Part shown: positions 55,101-62,600 of the stretch, piece after piece
Layout: each line of letters begins with the position of its first letter
Numbering within the stretch: position 1 is the first letter of the stretch
Origin: Ponticoccus alexandrii
GTDB lineage: Bacteria; Pseudomonadota; Alphaproteobacteria; Rhodobacterales; Rhodobacteraceae
NCBI RefSeq assembly: GCF_016806125.1
Contig: NZ_CP047170.1
Location: forward strand, 186,001-250,000
Direction of reading: 5' to 3'
Length of the DNA stretch: 64,000 nucleotides
The notes under the pieces: model-generated
Told to the model about the DNA's origin: nothing
Seen by the model: only the letters and a program-made list of their open reading frames with translations
The model's database searches: none
Position numbers and translations under genes: made by a program

Positions 55101-57469
55101 GTCACAGCCGCGTCCTCACCCACCGGCGGATCGTTCTCCGGCGTGACGGTGACAGAGACAGTGATGGTGTCGGAGCCGCCCTGCCCGTCGTCGACGGTCA
55201 CGGTGAAGCTGTCGCCGCCGTTGTAATCGGGGTTCGGGACGTATTCGTAGCTGCCGTCCGGGTTCACCGTGACGGTGCCGTTCGACGGCCCGCCGTCCAG
55301 CGTGAAGGTCAGGTCGTCGCCATCCACATCCGTCGCGGTGACGGTGCCGCTCACCGGCGTGTCCTCGAGCGTGGTCACGGACGCGTCCTCACCCACCGGC
55401 GGATCGTTCTCCGGCGTGACGGTGACAGAGACAGTGATGGTGTCGGTGCCACCCTGCCCGTCGTCGACGGTCACGGTGAAGCTGTCGCCGCCGTTGTAGT
55501 CGGGGTTCGGGACGTACTCGTAGCTGCCGTCCGGGTTCACCGTGACGGTGCCGTTCGACGGCCCGCCGTCCAGCGTGAAGGTCAGGTCGTCGCCATCCAC
55601 ATCCGTCGCGGTGACGGTGCCGCTCACCGGCGTGTCCTCGAGCGTGGTCACGGACGCGTCCTCACCCACCGGCGGATCGTTCTCCGGCGTGACGGTGACA
55701 GAGACAGTGATGGTGTCGGTGCCACCCTGCCCGTCGTCGACGGTCACGGTGAAGCTGTCGCCGCCGTTGTAGTCGGGGTTCGGGACGTATTCGTAGCTGC
55801 CGTCCGGGTTCACCGTGACGGTGCCGTTCGACGGCCCGCCGTCCAGCGTGAAGGTCAGGTCGTCGCCATCCACATCCGTCGCGGTGACGGTGCCGCTCAC
55901 CGGCGTGTCCTCGAGCGTGGTCACGGACGCGTCCTCACCCACCGGCGGATCGTTCTCCGGCGTGACGGTGACAGAGACAGTGATGGTGTCGGTGCCACCC
56001 TGCCCGTCGTCGACGGTCACGGTGAAGCTGTCGCCGCCGTTGTAGTCGGGGTTCGGGACGTACTCGTAGCTGCCGTCCGGGTTCACCGTGACGGTGCCGT
56101 TCGACGGCCCGCCGTCCAGCGTGAAGGTCAGGTCGTCGCCGTCCACATCCGTCGCCGTGACGGTGCCGCTGACCGGCGTGTCCTCGGGCGTGGTCACGGA
56201 CGCATCCTCACCCACCGGCGGATCGTTCTCCGGGGTGACGGTGACGTTGACGGTGATGGTGTCGGTGCCGCCCTGGCCGTCGTCGACGGTCACGGTGAAG
56301 CTGTCGCCGCCGTTGTAATCGGGGTTCGGGACGTATTCGTAGCTGCCGTCCGGGTTCACCGTGACGGTGCCGTTCGACGGCCCGCCGTCCAGCGTGAAGG
56401 TCAGGTCGTCGCCATCCACATCCGTCGCGGTGACGGTGCCGCTCACCGGCGTGTCCTCGAGCGTGGTCACGGACGCGTCCTCACCCACCGGCGGATCGTT
56501 CTCCGGCGTGACGGTGACAGAGACAGTGATGGTGTCGGTGCCACCCTGCCCGTCGTCGACGGTCACGGTGAAGCTGTCGCCGCCGTTGTAGTCGGGGTTC
56601 GGGACGTATTCGTAGCTGCCGTCCGGGTTCACCGTGACGGTGCCGTTCGACGGCCCGCCGTCCAGCGTGAAGGTCAGGTCGTCGCCGTCCACATCCGTCG
56701 CCGTGACGGTGCCGCTGACCGGCGTGTCCTCGGGCGTGGTCACGGCCGCATCCTCACCTGCGGGCGGATCGTTCTCCGGCGTGACGGTGACAGAGACGGT
56801 GATGGTGTCGGAGCCGCCCTGCCCGTCGTCGACGGTCACCGTGAAGCTGTCGCCGCCGTTGTAATCGGGGTTCGGGACGTATTCGTAGCTGCCGTCCGGG
56901 TTCACCGTGACGGTGCCGTTCGACGGCCCGCCGTCCAGCGTGAAGGTCAGGTCGTCGCCGTCCACATCCGTCGCCGTGACGGTGCCGCTCACCGGCGTGT
57001 CCTCGGGCGTGGTCACAGCCGCATCCTCACCTGCGGGCGGGGTGTTGGGCGCGGGGGTCTCGGAATCCGGGCCATCACTGCCCGCAACAAGGGCTGCGCC
57101 GCCCGCCAATGCGCCAAGACCCGCCAAAGCGGCAACCGGAAGCGGGGGGACAAGGAGGGCGTCCTCGATCTCGGCGATATCGAAGCCGGCCCATTCCTCG
57201 CCGTATTGCGCCCACCAGGTGACGCCGTTGCCGTCCTCGAACACCAGATCGTTGCGACCATCGGCGTCCTGGACAAAGAAATCCGCGATGATCAGCCGGG
57301 TGCCGTCCTTGAGAACGAGGATCAGATCGCTGCCGTCCCGATCAAAGCGCAGCACCTGCTCGGGCCCGATGGCCAGCTGGACAACACTGGGCGCTTCCAG
57401 CGCGATCCGGGTGCCGTCAAAGACCTTGGAGGCACCGTCCTGCGCTTTCGGGAAAATTGTCGCTTTCAT
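46106..57469 (-). CDS. Giant BapA-like adhesin, N-terminal part (frameshifted)
   Basis: Cell-surface or biofilm adhesin, 3,787 codons before a premature TGA caused by frameshift. The ATG at 57469 follows TTGGAGAG. Residues 1-105 resemble the BapA-type N-terminal domain (LILVLKDGTRLIIADFFVQD, then GNGVTWWAQYGEEWAGFD). An Ala/Gly hydrophobic stretch (LAGLGALAGGAALVAG) follows. Then come 23 tandem 91-aa cadherin-like (tandem-95) repeats, about five VCBS-type repeats (for example DNDLAATQALTDGEIVTDRL), Ig-like modules, and a T1SS-143-like module (EGGSRVGSANGGDNLLANDT). No LapG-type TAAG site is obvious in the N-terminal part. First gene of the five-gene secretion operon. Its likely control element is a lux-box-like palindrome 150 bases upstream. 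Confidence 0.9.
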   Translation of the reverse strand: MKATIFPKAQDGASKVFDGTRIALEAPSVVQLAIGPEQVLRFDRDGSDLILVLKDGTRLIIADFFVQDADGRNDLVFEDGNGVTWWAQYGEEWAGFDIAEIEDALLVPPLPVAALAGLGALAGGAALVAGSDGPDSETPAPNTPPAGEDAAVTTPEDTPVSGTVTATDVDGDDLTFTLDGGPSNGTVTVNPDGSYEYVPNPDYNGGDSFTVTVDDGQGGSDTITVSVTVTPENDPPAGEDAAVTTPEDTPVSGTVTATDVDGDDLTFTLDGGPSNGTVTVNPDGSYEYVPNPDYNGGDSFTVTVDDGQGGTDTITVSVTVTPENDPPVGEDASVTTLEDTPVSGTVTATDVDGDDLTFTLDGGPSNGTVTVNPDGSYEYVPNPDYNGGDSFTVTVDDGQGGTDTITVNVTVTPENDPPVGEDASVTTPEDTPVSGTVTATDVDGDDLTFTLDGGPSNGTVTVNPDGSYEYVPNPDYNGGDSFTVTVDDGQGGTDTITVSVTVTPENDPPVGEDASVTTLEDTPVSGTVTATDVDGDDLTFTLDGGPSNGTVTVNPDGSYEYVPNPDYNGGDSFTVTVDDGQGGTDTITVSVTVTPENDPPVGEDASVTTLEDTPVSGTVTATDVDGDDLTFTLDGGPSNGTVTVNPDGSYEYVPNPDYNGGDSFTVTVDDGQGGTDTITVSVTVTPENDPPVGEDASVTTLEDTPVSGTVTATDVDGDDLTFTLDGGPSNGTVTVNPDGSYEYVPNPDYNGGDSFTVTVDDGQGGSDTITVSVTVTPENDPPVGEDAAVTTLEDTPVSGTVTATDVDGDDLTFTLDGGPSNGTVTVNPDGSYEYVPNPDYNGGDSFTVTVDDGQGGTDTITVNVTVTPENDPPVGEDASVTTPEDTPVSGTVTATDVDGDDLTFTLDGGPSNGTVTVNPDGSYEYVPNPDYNGGDSFTVTVDDGQGGTDTITVSVTVTPENDPPVGEDASVTTLEDTPVSGTVTATDVDGDDLTFTLDGGPSNGTVTVNPDGSYEYVPNPDYNGGDSFTVTVDDGQGGTDTITVSVTVTPENDPPVGEDASVTTLEDTPVSGTVTATDVDGDDLTFTLDGGPSNGTVTVNPDGSYEYVPNPDYNGGDSFTVTVDDGQGGSDTITVSVTVTPENDPPVGEDAAVTTPEDTPVSGTVTATDVDGDDLTFTLDGGPSNGTVTVNPDGSYEYVPNPDYNGGDSFTVTVDDGQGGSDTITVNVTVTPENDPPVGEDAAVTTPEDTPVSGTVTATDVDGDDLTFTLDGGPSNGTVTVNPDGSYEYVPNPDYNGGDSFTVTVDDGQGGSDTITVSVTVTPENDPPVGEDAAVTTPEDTPVSGTVTATDVDGDDLTFTLDGGPSNGTVTVNPDGSYEYVPNPDYNGGDSFTVTVDDGQGGSDTITVSVTVTPENDPPVGEDAAVTTPEDTPVSGTVTATDVDGDDLTFTLDGGPSNGTVTVNPDGSYEYVPNPDYNGGDSFTVTVDDGQGGSDTITVSVTVTPENDPPAGEDAAVTTPEDTPVSGTVTATDVDGDDLTFTLDGGPSNGTVTVNPDGSYEYVPNPDYNGGDSFTVTVDDGQGGSDTITVNVTVTPENDPPVGEDAAVTTPEDTPVSGTVTATDVDGDDLTFTLDGGPSNGTVTVNPDGSYEYVPNPDYNGGDSFTVTVDDGQGGSDTITVSVTVTPENDPPVGEDAAVTTPEDTPVSGTVTATDVDGDDLTFTLDGGPSNGTVTVNPDGSYEYVPNPDYNGGDSFTVTVDDGQGGTDTITVNVTVTPENDPPVGEDAAVTTPEDTPVSGTVTATDVDGDDLTFTLDGGPSNGTVTVNPDGSYEYVPNPDYNGGDSFTVTVDDGQGGSDTITVNVTVTPENDPPVGEDASVTTPEDTPVSGTVTATDVDGDDLTFTLDGGPSNGTVTVNPDGSYEYVPNPDYNGGDSFTVTVDDGQGGSDTITVSVTVTPENDPPVGEDAAVTTPEDTPVSGTVTATDVDGDDLTFTLDGGPSNGTVTVNPDGSYEYVPNPDYNGGDSFTVTVDDGQGGTDTITVNVTVTPENDPPVGEDAAVTTPEDTPVSGTVTATDVDGDDLTFTLDGGPSNGTVTVNPDGSYEYVPNPDYNGGDSFTVTVDDGQGGSDTITVNVTVTPENDPPVGEDASVTTPEDTPVSGTVTATDVDGDDLTFTLDGGPSNGTVTVNPDGSYEYVPNPDYNGGDSFTVTVDDGQGGTDTITVNVTVTPENDPATITGDATGSVVEAGGVSNAAAGTPTAGGTLTVNDVDSGEAVFQTPADLQGTYGSFSFDAATGAWTYVLDNDLAATQALTDGEIVTDRLTVDSLDGTASETIVVTVTGTNDVPVVTDDSGQVTEDSDGGTGVLSTTGQVTITDVDAGEDRFATGSLAFGGASHGGAALGTLIVDAAGNWVYEVDNTLPEVQSLALGESFTESWQVTSADGTTTSTITVTINGTNDDPVISGVATGAVTEDVTLSATGQLSQDDVDTSNTHVWTVEGSTGDYGTLTVDSTGQWRYALDNAHPDVQALPVGGTLTEEITVRVTDNDGGFDEQVVTITINGTNDVPEISAGSDLSATITELADGDPAENTQDHVETGTLQVSGLDATDTHTVSAAPQGAGYLGTFTPGGLDPVTGEVTWTFTVNDADLDTLPAGAVLTQGYEVTVEDSLGASHTVTVTVTINGSNDRPDAQDDATLVVAGDDAVLDVLANDSDVDTGETATLTVTEVDGQAITAGGSITLSGGRGTVSMAADGTLTFVPGPNAPAELILPYTVDDGSGTANATATANWIINSASVDITDDASPAGATLPDNVLSSVDDLTQVAIDGQAAVGGQITGLTVSDGTKSVTVPAGSIVVQLDGSYSVTADLSGLDDGTLTVTAVVEDAAGNTVTTTDSILKDTVTTVTIDPVLVEDGVAPVITGTGESGASVTLDVDGTQYSATVQPDGTWSVPLPGPLATGETVLSASAVDAYGNTDTDGRTVTGLEISDTAPGQPEDILVKESGLTGGTAEGTGTDTTSATFVLGTSASPLASIVIGGTVSGGALSGGTTVTLAELQTAATTPVDVTTQYGTLSITGYDAATGEISYSYTLTGNTGDHSDSAANDIIRETIQIAAVESDGDIRVDRLVAGVEDDAPAAPQADTAVTVVEGGSRVGSANGGDNLLANDTLGADGGRVHEITYTDAGGNSASVQIPQGGSETVSTQYGSLTVSSDGTWSYWPSDSANHVKPTNDTELRDDFSYTTIDGDGDVSPGSATQQITVTDTVPELGMPQDTGIDEQHLANGSNPDAALREVSGTLDLTPGQDDVTVTFTTNSPPAGLSSGGVDLVYVVSADGQTLTATKGAGGDTIFVVTLTDPTSATAGYTFDLRGPLDHDGAADLDLTFGVEARDSDGDTALADFTVTVADDAPVTTLQVDVVEDSQANNPANSFTLSADMTPTNTIVSQGGAAPDSSTTQPDGSVDHVFTHGTVTISATGEITYVPAPNFSGTEEFVFETQDDGVPGSTTVTITVAPVSDAPTLSVDAESINVAEDTAVALGMNAPIITDNGAAPGNNATPERIGEITLSGLPEGATLSWGSGSTHVVDASGSVTITLSDAALVDSASGMLSMTGAEFEAMTVTPPEHASENFEVTYSVTSYEVDATGTILPGVAGATSSETVAVYVEAVTDPVALEFNAADASTVANADAIVYTGTAQAELTLKEDTTVDISAILTSSFADLDGSEVRSFTVTNGSGTDIVVNGTTVAAGESFDIPAPGLTDDPTALPTIEIGGAPTSVVSLITSLSP
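46146..46149 (-). other. Frameshift site in the giant adhesin (4-base C run on the coding strand)
   Basis: On the coding strand GCC CCG ACT TCA ends the frame 13 codons later. One extra C (GCC CCC GAC TTC AGT) would give APDFSGELNN and join both halves into one frame of about 5,440 codons. The NFSG/DFSG motif recurs in other modules of the protein, so the joined frame is the ancestral one. A homopolymer run is a common site of indels and of sequencing error. Confidence 0.85.
50763..57041 (-). repeat. 23 tandem 273-bp repeats encoding 91-aa cadherin-like modules
   Basis: Exact period 273 bp with 23 copies (6,279 bp), nearly identical in DNA. Each unit encodes PEDTPVSGTVTATDVDGDDL, then DGGPSNGTVTVNPDGSYEYV, then DYNGGDSFTVTVDDGQGG. 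Units differ mainly at five amino-acid positions: A/V after PP, A/S after GEDA, P/L before EDT, S/T before DTI, and S/N in ITV-V. These markers reveal larger blocks: units 18-20 and 21-23 are near copies (819 bp), and units 3-7 resemble 8-11. Copy number may vary between strains. Confidence 0.95.
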
Positions 57470-57730
57470 GATGCTCTCCAACTCTTAAAATGCCTGGCCG
57501 GCCTGCGAAAAAAGCCCCACCCGACAAGGAGTAGCCTTTGCGCATGTCATTTTGTTCGACCGTACGTTATTGTTCCGCACGTCACCCGGACGTTGAACAG
57601 TTGCCCCCCCGAAGCTCAACTGGTAGTTCTACCAGTCGCAATTCGAGCTGCCGGTACGCCCTGGTGTCGACCTGAAGACCGGGCACAGGTTATTGCTTTT
57701 TCTGGGCGCGTCGTATGGGGTTACAGTGAT
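57470..57730. promoter_or_regulatory. Divergent control region between the adhesin operon and the luxR-type gene
   Basis: About 260 bases with lower GC than the genes on each side. It contains the lux-box-like palindrome at 57619-57636. A run GCGAAAAAAGCC lies near 57505. I see no near-consensus sigma70 pair, so the promoters may depend on activation. Confidence 0.6.
57619..57636. promoter_or_regulatory. Lux-box-like palindrome
   Basis: Perfect 18-bp inverted repeat ACTGGTAG-TT-CTACCAGT. It contains CTG-N10-CAG, the core spacing of LuxR-type quorum-sensing boxes. It lies between a LuxR-family gene (start 57731) and the adhesin operon (start 57469), 95 and 150 bases from the two start codons. 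The obvious binder is the adjacent LuxR-type protein; this is inferred from position and pattern. Confidence 0.75.
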
Positions 57731-58456
57731 ATGTTGCCGAAGTTATCCAAGGCGGCTTGCCGTCTCTCCGGGGCTGAGGACATGGTGGAACTTGGCACTG
57801 CCATGGAGGCCGCGGCGCAAGAGCTGGGCTTCGTTTCCTTCAACATCACCGTCGACAAGCGGCATGCTGTCGAGTTTATGGAGGACCCGCTGCTGACCAC
57901 CTGGTCCAGAGAGGATCTGCTGGCCTACTCAAGCGACGGCTGGGCCGAAAGGGACCCGCTCTTGCAAAGCGCGGTGCAGAAGGCGACGCCATTCCTTTGG
58001 TCCGCGGAGGGCTGGCGCAACAGCGGCCATTGCGAATATTCCGAATACCTCGCGCTCAACGGCATCGCGGGCGGCGCAACGGTTCCTCTTCACGGCGGGC
58101 CGGGCAAGCTTGGCGCGATGACATTCCTGGCCATCTCGGATGACGCCCTGAACGCCGATACCCTGCACGCTGCGAATGTTCTGGCGCTTTTCGGGCTAGC
58201 CCGTGTTCAGGTTCTGCGCGAAGGGATTGCCCTGCAAAGCCCCACGCCCGACCCGCTTCACTCGCTGTCCAGGCGACAGAAAGAAATCCTGCACTGGGTT
58301 GCGGAGGGCAAGACAAACCGGGAGATCGCGGTGATCATGTGAAGCACGCTCAGCACGATCAACTACCACCTCGAGCAGATCAGGCAGAAACTTGGCGTGA
58401 CCAACCGCACCAGAGCAGCGGCGCTTTATAAAGGCCAAGTTGCGCCCCGGGGTTAA
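57731..58456 (+). pseudogene. LuxR-family autoinducer-binding regulator with premature TGA
   Basis: 241-codon LuxR-type regulator, interrupted at codon 204. The N-terminal autoinducer-binding domain has the conserved Asp-Pro (WAERDPLLQ), Trp (ATPFLWSAEGW) and Gly (GIAGGATVPLHG) pattern, and a Tyr nine residues before the Asp. The Trp four residues before that Tyr is replaced by Asp, so the ligand may not be a standard acyl-homoserine lactone. The GerE helix-turn-helix starts LSRRQKEILHWVAEGKTNRE, then IAVIM, TGA (58340-58342), STLSTINYHLEQIRQKLGV. The stop falls where the family has Gly (GGA to TGA fits). The last 37 codons, with the recognition helix, stay open to TAA at 58454. No luxI is in the window. 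Confidence 0.85.
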
Positions 58457-58595
58457 CGCCCGGGCCTGTCGCGATTTTTGATGTATATCCGGCTTTGAAA
58501 CGCGCCGTGTTCGCGGGAGGCTGATTTGGGTCAGCAACGCGGAGGTTGTCACGTTAACAGGGCAACGCTGCGAAATGGCGCGTATCTTTTGGATT

Positions 58596-59302
58596 TCAGG
58601 CGAGACTGGCTGCGATCTTCCATGCGTCGAAGGCCTCTAGGCGATAATATAGGATGCCGATAGCGTTGAGACGGCTGGCGGGACGGCGAAGCTGTTGCGG
58701 ATGGCGGAATGCACCGGCACGAAGCGTTTCAATCCGCCAGCAGAGCGGAAGCCCTGCGTTGTTCATTGCCGTTTTCGGAACGGCGGGTGGCTGTTTTCGG
58801 CTCGGGTGTTGAGACTCGTGTGAGAGCGATGCTCCAAGCCTGGGGCAACCTCGCGCCTGACTGCGCCGTATGACGCTAATCTATCCGTCACGATGCGCGT
58901 TGGCACGAAATCATGCCGCTTCATCAGCTTGACGAGCAGGCGTCTGGCCGCCCGTATACGCCGCTTGCGCTGCAGGATTTATTCCAGCACGACGCCATGC
59001 TGATCGACCGCCCGCCACAGCCAGAATTCTCGACCGCCGATCTTCACCTGCACTTCGTCCAGATGCCAGATATCGCCGGGTCGCGCCTGTCGGCGGCGCA
59101 GGCTACAGGCGATCCGCGCGGCGAATTTGGCGGTCCATCGCCGGATCGTCTCGTAGGACACATCGATGCCGCGCTCCAGCAGCATCTCTTCGACCTCACG
59201 CAGGCCGAGATTGAAGCGGACATAGAGCCAGAGAGCATGTGCGATGATCTCAGGCGGGAAACGGTGGCGCTTGTAGCTTATCGGCGGCGGGGTCATCCGC
59301 AT
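58596..59302 (-). pseudogene. IS6-family transposase, degraded
   Basis: From the ATG at 59302 the frame gives YKRHRFPPEIIAHALWLYVR, then RGIDVSYETIRRW and DIWHLDEVQVKIGG, the IS6-type N-terminus with the first catalytic Asp in HLDE. A TAA follows VDQHGVVLE. The same frame continues RLLVKLMKRHDFVPTRIVTD and GAVRREVAPGLEHRSH, reaches NTRAENSHPPFRKRQ with the last catalytic Glu, then a TGA. A frameshift leads to the family's last residues LEAFDAWKIAASLA, ending at 58596. At least three lesions, so inactive. It lies just downstream of the broken luxR-type gene. Confidence 0.85.
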
Positions 59303-59611
59303 CGGCTACGCCGAAGTCACGCAAAGGCCAATGACCGCCGCGCTGACGTGACAACCCCCACCTGCCTGGTATTCATCGGTTCCTGCCTTTCTGAGCCGAC
59401 TGCGGTGGACGCTCGAACCGTGCGAGCCAGTTTTACGTTCGGCCTTTGGCTGGGCTCCTTACGCCTAGCCGGAAAAAGAGGCGGCACCGCGTGATCCGGT
59501 GCCGCCAGGAATTCGTCAACAGGAAGGAGGAAGAGGGTACATTATTCTTTTAAAACAGCGCCTTATCAAGAATCTCTTAGTGCGGACCATGTCAATGACA
59601 CTTATTCGCGA
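59303..59611. other. Intergenic region between the IS6 remnant and pyruvate carboxylase
   Basis: About 310 bases. It contains the terminator of the pyruvate carboxylase gene and otherwise no gene I can support. A 193-codon plus-strand frame crossing this region is the complement of the transposase remnant. Confidence 0.5.
59470..59506 (-). terminator. Intrinsic terminator of pyruvate carboxylase
   Basis: GGCGGCACCG (59480-59489) and CGGTGCCGCC (59497-59506) form a perfect 10-bp stem with a 7-base loop. Read on the minus strand the stem is followed by TCTTTTTCC, a proper T-run. It lies about 105 bases after the pyruvate carboxylase stop codon. Confidence 0.85.
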
Positions 59612-62600
59612 TCACTCCAATTCAATCAAAAGATCCTTGGCGTCGATCTGGGCGCCATGCATGACGTGGACTGCTTTGACGGTCGCGTCGCGATCGGCGT
59701 ACAGGCCTGTCTCCATCTTCATTGCTTCGATGGTCAGCAGCAAATCGCCATTGTGGACCTGCTGGCCGACCTGCACCGCGACCGAAGCGACAACACCCGG
59801 CATCGGTGCGCCAATGTGGTCCGCATTGCCGGTCTGCGCTTTGGGGCGGGCTGTGGTGGCCGATTTGACCATTCGGTTGGGTACGCGCACGGTCCGCGGC
59901 TGGCCGTTCAGTTCGAAGAAGACCTTCACATCGCCGGCCTCGTCGGTTTCACCCACGGCTTGCAGACGGATCTCAAGTTCTTTGCCGGGGTCGATCTCGG
60001 CGCTGATCTCGTCGCCCGGTTCCATGCCATAGAAGAAGACCGGCGTGGGCAGGCTGCGCACGGGGCCGTAGTCTCGATGGCGGCCCATGTAATCGAGGAA
60101 GACCTTGGGATACATCAGATAACCGTTCAGATCCTCGTCATCGATTTCCAGACCGTCCAGCTTTTGCGACAGCTCGGCGCGGGTGGCCTCCATATCGACA
60201 GGCGCCAGACGCGCGCCGGGACGGCTGGTGTCAGGGGCCTGGCCTTTCAGCACCTTCGCGACGATCCCGTCCGGGAACCCGCCCGGAGGCTGGCCCAGAT
60301 TGCCCTTCATCATGTCGATGACCGAATCCGGGAACGATACATCGCGCTGCGGGTCTTCGACCTCGGAACGGGTCAGGTTCTGGCTGACCATCATTAGCGC
60401 CATGTCGCCAACAACCTTGGACGAGGGCGTCACCTTGACGATATCGCCAAACATCATGTTCACGTCGGCATAGACCTGCGCGACCTCGTGCCAGCGCTCC
60501 TCAAGGCCCATGCTCCGGGCCTGCGCCTTGAGGTTGGTGAACTGTCCGCCAGGCATTTCGTGCAGGTACACCTCGGAAGCGGGCGCCTCGAGACCGGCCT
60601 CAAAAGCGGTGTACTGCTGGCGCACGGCCTCCCAGTAGTTCGAGATCTCGCGCACGGCACTGACGTCGACGCCGGTCTCGCGCCCGGTGTGTCTGGTCGC
60701 CTCGACAATCGAACCGAGGCAGGGCTGCGAAGTGCCGCCCGAGAATGCATCCATCGCGACGTCGACCACATCGACTCCCGCGTCCGCCGCGGCCAGAACC
60801 GTGGCCGCCGACACGCCACTGGTGTCATGGGTGTGGAAGTGGATCGGCAGGCCGACCTCATTTTTCAGGGTCTCGATCAGCACGCGCGCCTGGGCGGGTT
60901 TCAAAAGGCCCGCCATGTCCTTCAGGCCCAGAATGTGGGCGCCGGCAGCGCGCAGGTCCCGGCCCATGGCGACGTAGTATTTCAGATCATACTTGGACCG
61001 CTCGGGATCGAACAGATCGCCCGTATAGCAGATGGTGCCTTCACAGACCTTGTTCGCGTCCATCACCGCATCCATGGCGACGCGCATGTTTTCCACCCAG
61101 TTCAGGCTGTCGAACACGCGGAAGACATCGACGCCGCTGGTGGCGGCCTGTTTCACGAAGGCCTGCACCACGTTGTCGGGATAGTTGGTGTAACCAACGC
61201 CGTTCGAGGCCCGCAGCAGCATCTGCGTCATCAGGTTCGGCATCTTTTCACGGATGTCGCGCAGGCGCTGCCACGGGCATTCCTGCAGGAACCGGTAGGC
61301 CACATCGAAGGTGGCCCCGCCCCAGCATTCGACGCTGAACAGGTGCGGGAGGTTGGCGGCATAGGCCGGAGCCACCTTGATCATGTCAATCGATCGCATC
61401 CGCGTCGCCAGCAGAGACTGGTGTCCGTCGCGCATGGTGGTGTCGGTCAGCATCAGCTGTGTCTGGTTGGCCAGCCAGTCGGCGACGGCCTGCGGGCCTT
61501 TGGCGTCCAGCAGCTGCCGGGTGCCCGGCGGCGGCATATCGGTGCGCAGCGCGGGAACACGCGGCAAACGGGCCTCGGCGGCGGGTTTCGGGCAGCCCGT
61601 GGTTTCCGGGTGACCGTTCACGGTGATATCCGCGATATAGGTCAGGAGTTTGGTTGCGCGGTCGCGGCGTGCCTTGAAGTTGAACAGCTCCGGCGTCGTG
61701 TCGATGAACTTGGTTGTATAGGCGTTCGACAGGAAAGTCGGATGCTTCAGCAGGTTGATCACGAAGTCGATATTGGTGGAAACGCCGCGGATCCGGAACT
61801 CGCGCAGGGCGCGATCCATGCGCGCGATCGCCTTTTCCGGCGTCGGCGCCGATGCGGTGACCTTTGTCAGAAGGCTGTCGTAATAGCGCGTGATCAGGCC
61901 ACCCGCATAGGCCGTGCCGCCGTCCAGACGGATGCCCATGCCGGTCGCGCTGCGATAGGCGGTGATGCGGCCGTAGTCCGGAATGAAGTTGTTTGTCGGA
62001 TCCTCGGTCGTCACGCGGATCTGCAAGGCGTGACCGTGCAGCGTGATGTCCGTCTGGCAGGCGGCGCCGGTGGCTTCGGCCAGCGTCTTGCCCTCTGCGA
62101 TCAGGATCTGAGCCTGCACGATGTCGATGCCGGTGACTTCCTCGGTGACGGTGTGCTCCACCTGCACGCGTGGGTTGACCTCGATGAAATAGAAGTTGCC
62201 GGTGTCAATATCCATCAGGAATTCGACGGTGCCGGCGCATTCATAATTCACATGCTGACAGATCTTCTTGCCCAACGCGCAGATCTCGGCGCGCTGTTCT
62301 TCGGAAAGATACGGCGCTGGGGCGCGTTCCACGACCTTCTGGTTCCGGCGCTGGACCGAGCAGTCGCGTTCGAACAGGTGGTAGATCTGGCCATGGCTGT
62401 CGCCAAGGATCTGCACCTCGACGTGGCGGGCTCGGATGATCATCTTCTCCAGATAACCCTCCCCGTTGCCAAAGGCGGCCTCGGCTTCGCGGCGCCCTTC
62501 CAGTACCTTTTCCTTCAGCGTGTCCGGCCCCTCGATCGGGCGCATGCCGCGGCCACCGCCACCCCACGAGGCCTTGAGCATCAGCGGATAGCCGATTTCG

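Noticed and set aside
50763-57041. Regular repeat array considered as CRISPR
   Set aside because: The period is 273 bp and the units are fully coding and adjoining, with no spacers.
47624-58342. A plus-strand open frame of about 3,570 codons opposite the giant adhesin
   Set aside because: It is the complement of the adhesin repeats, whose 273-bp period is a multiple of three, so one antisense frame stays open. Only its last part (from 57731) is a real gene, the luxR-type regulator.
58340-58342. TGA in the luxR-type gene read as selenocysteine
   Set aside because: The position is a conserved Gly in LuxR proteins and no selenocysteine insertion hairpin is apparent after the codon.
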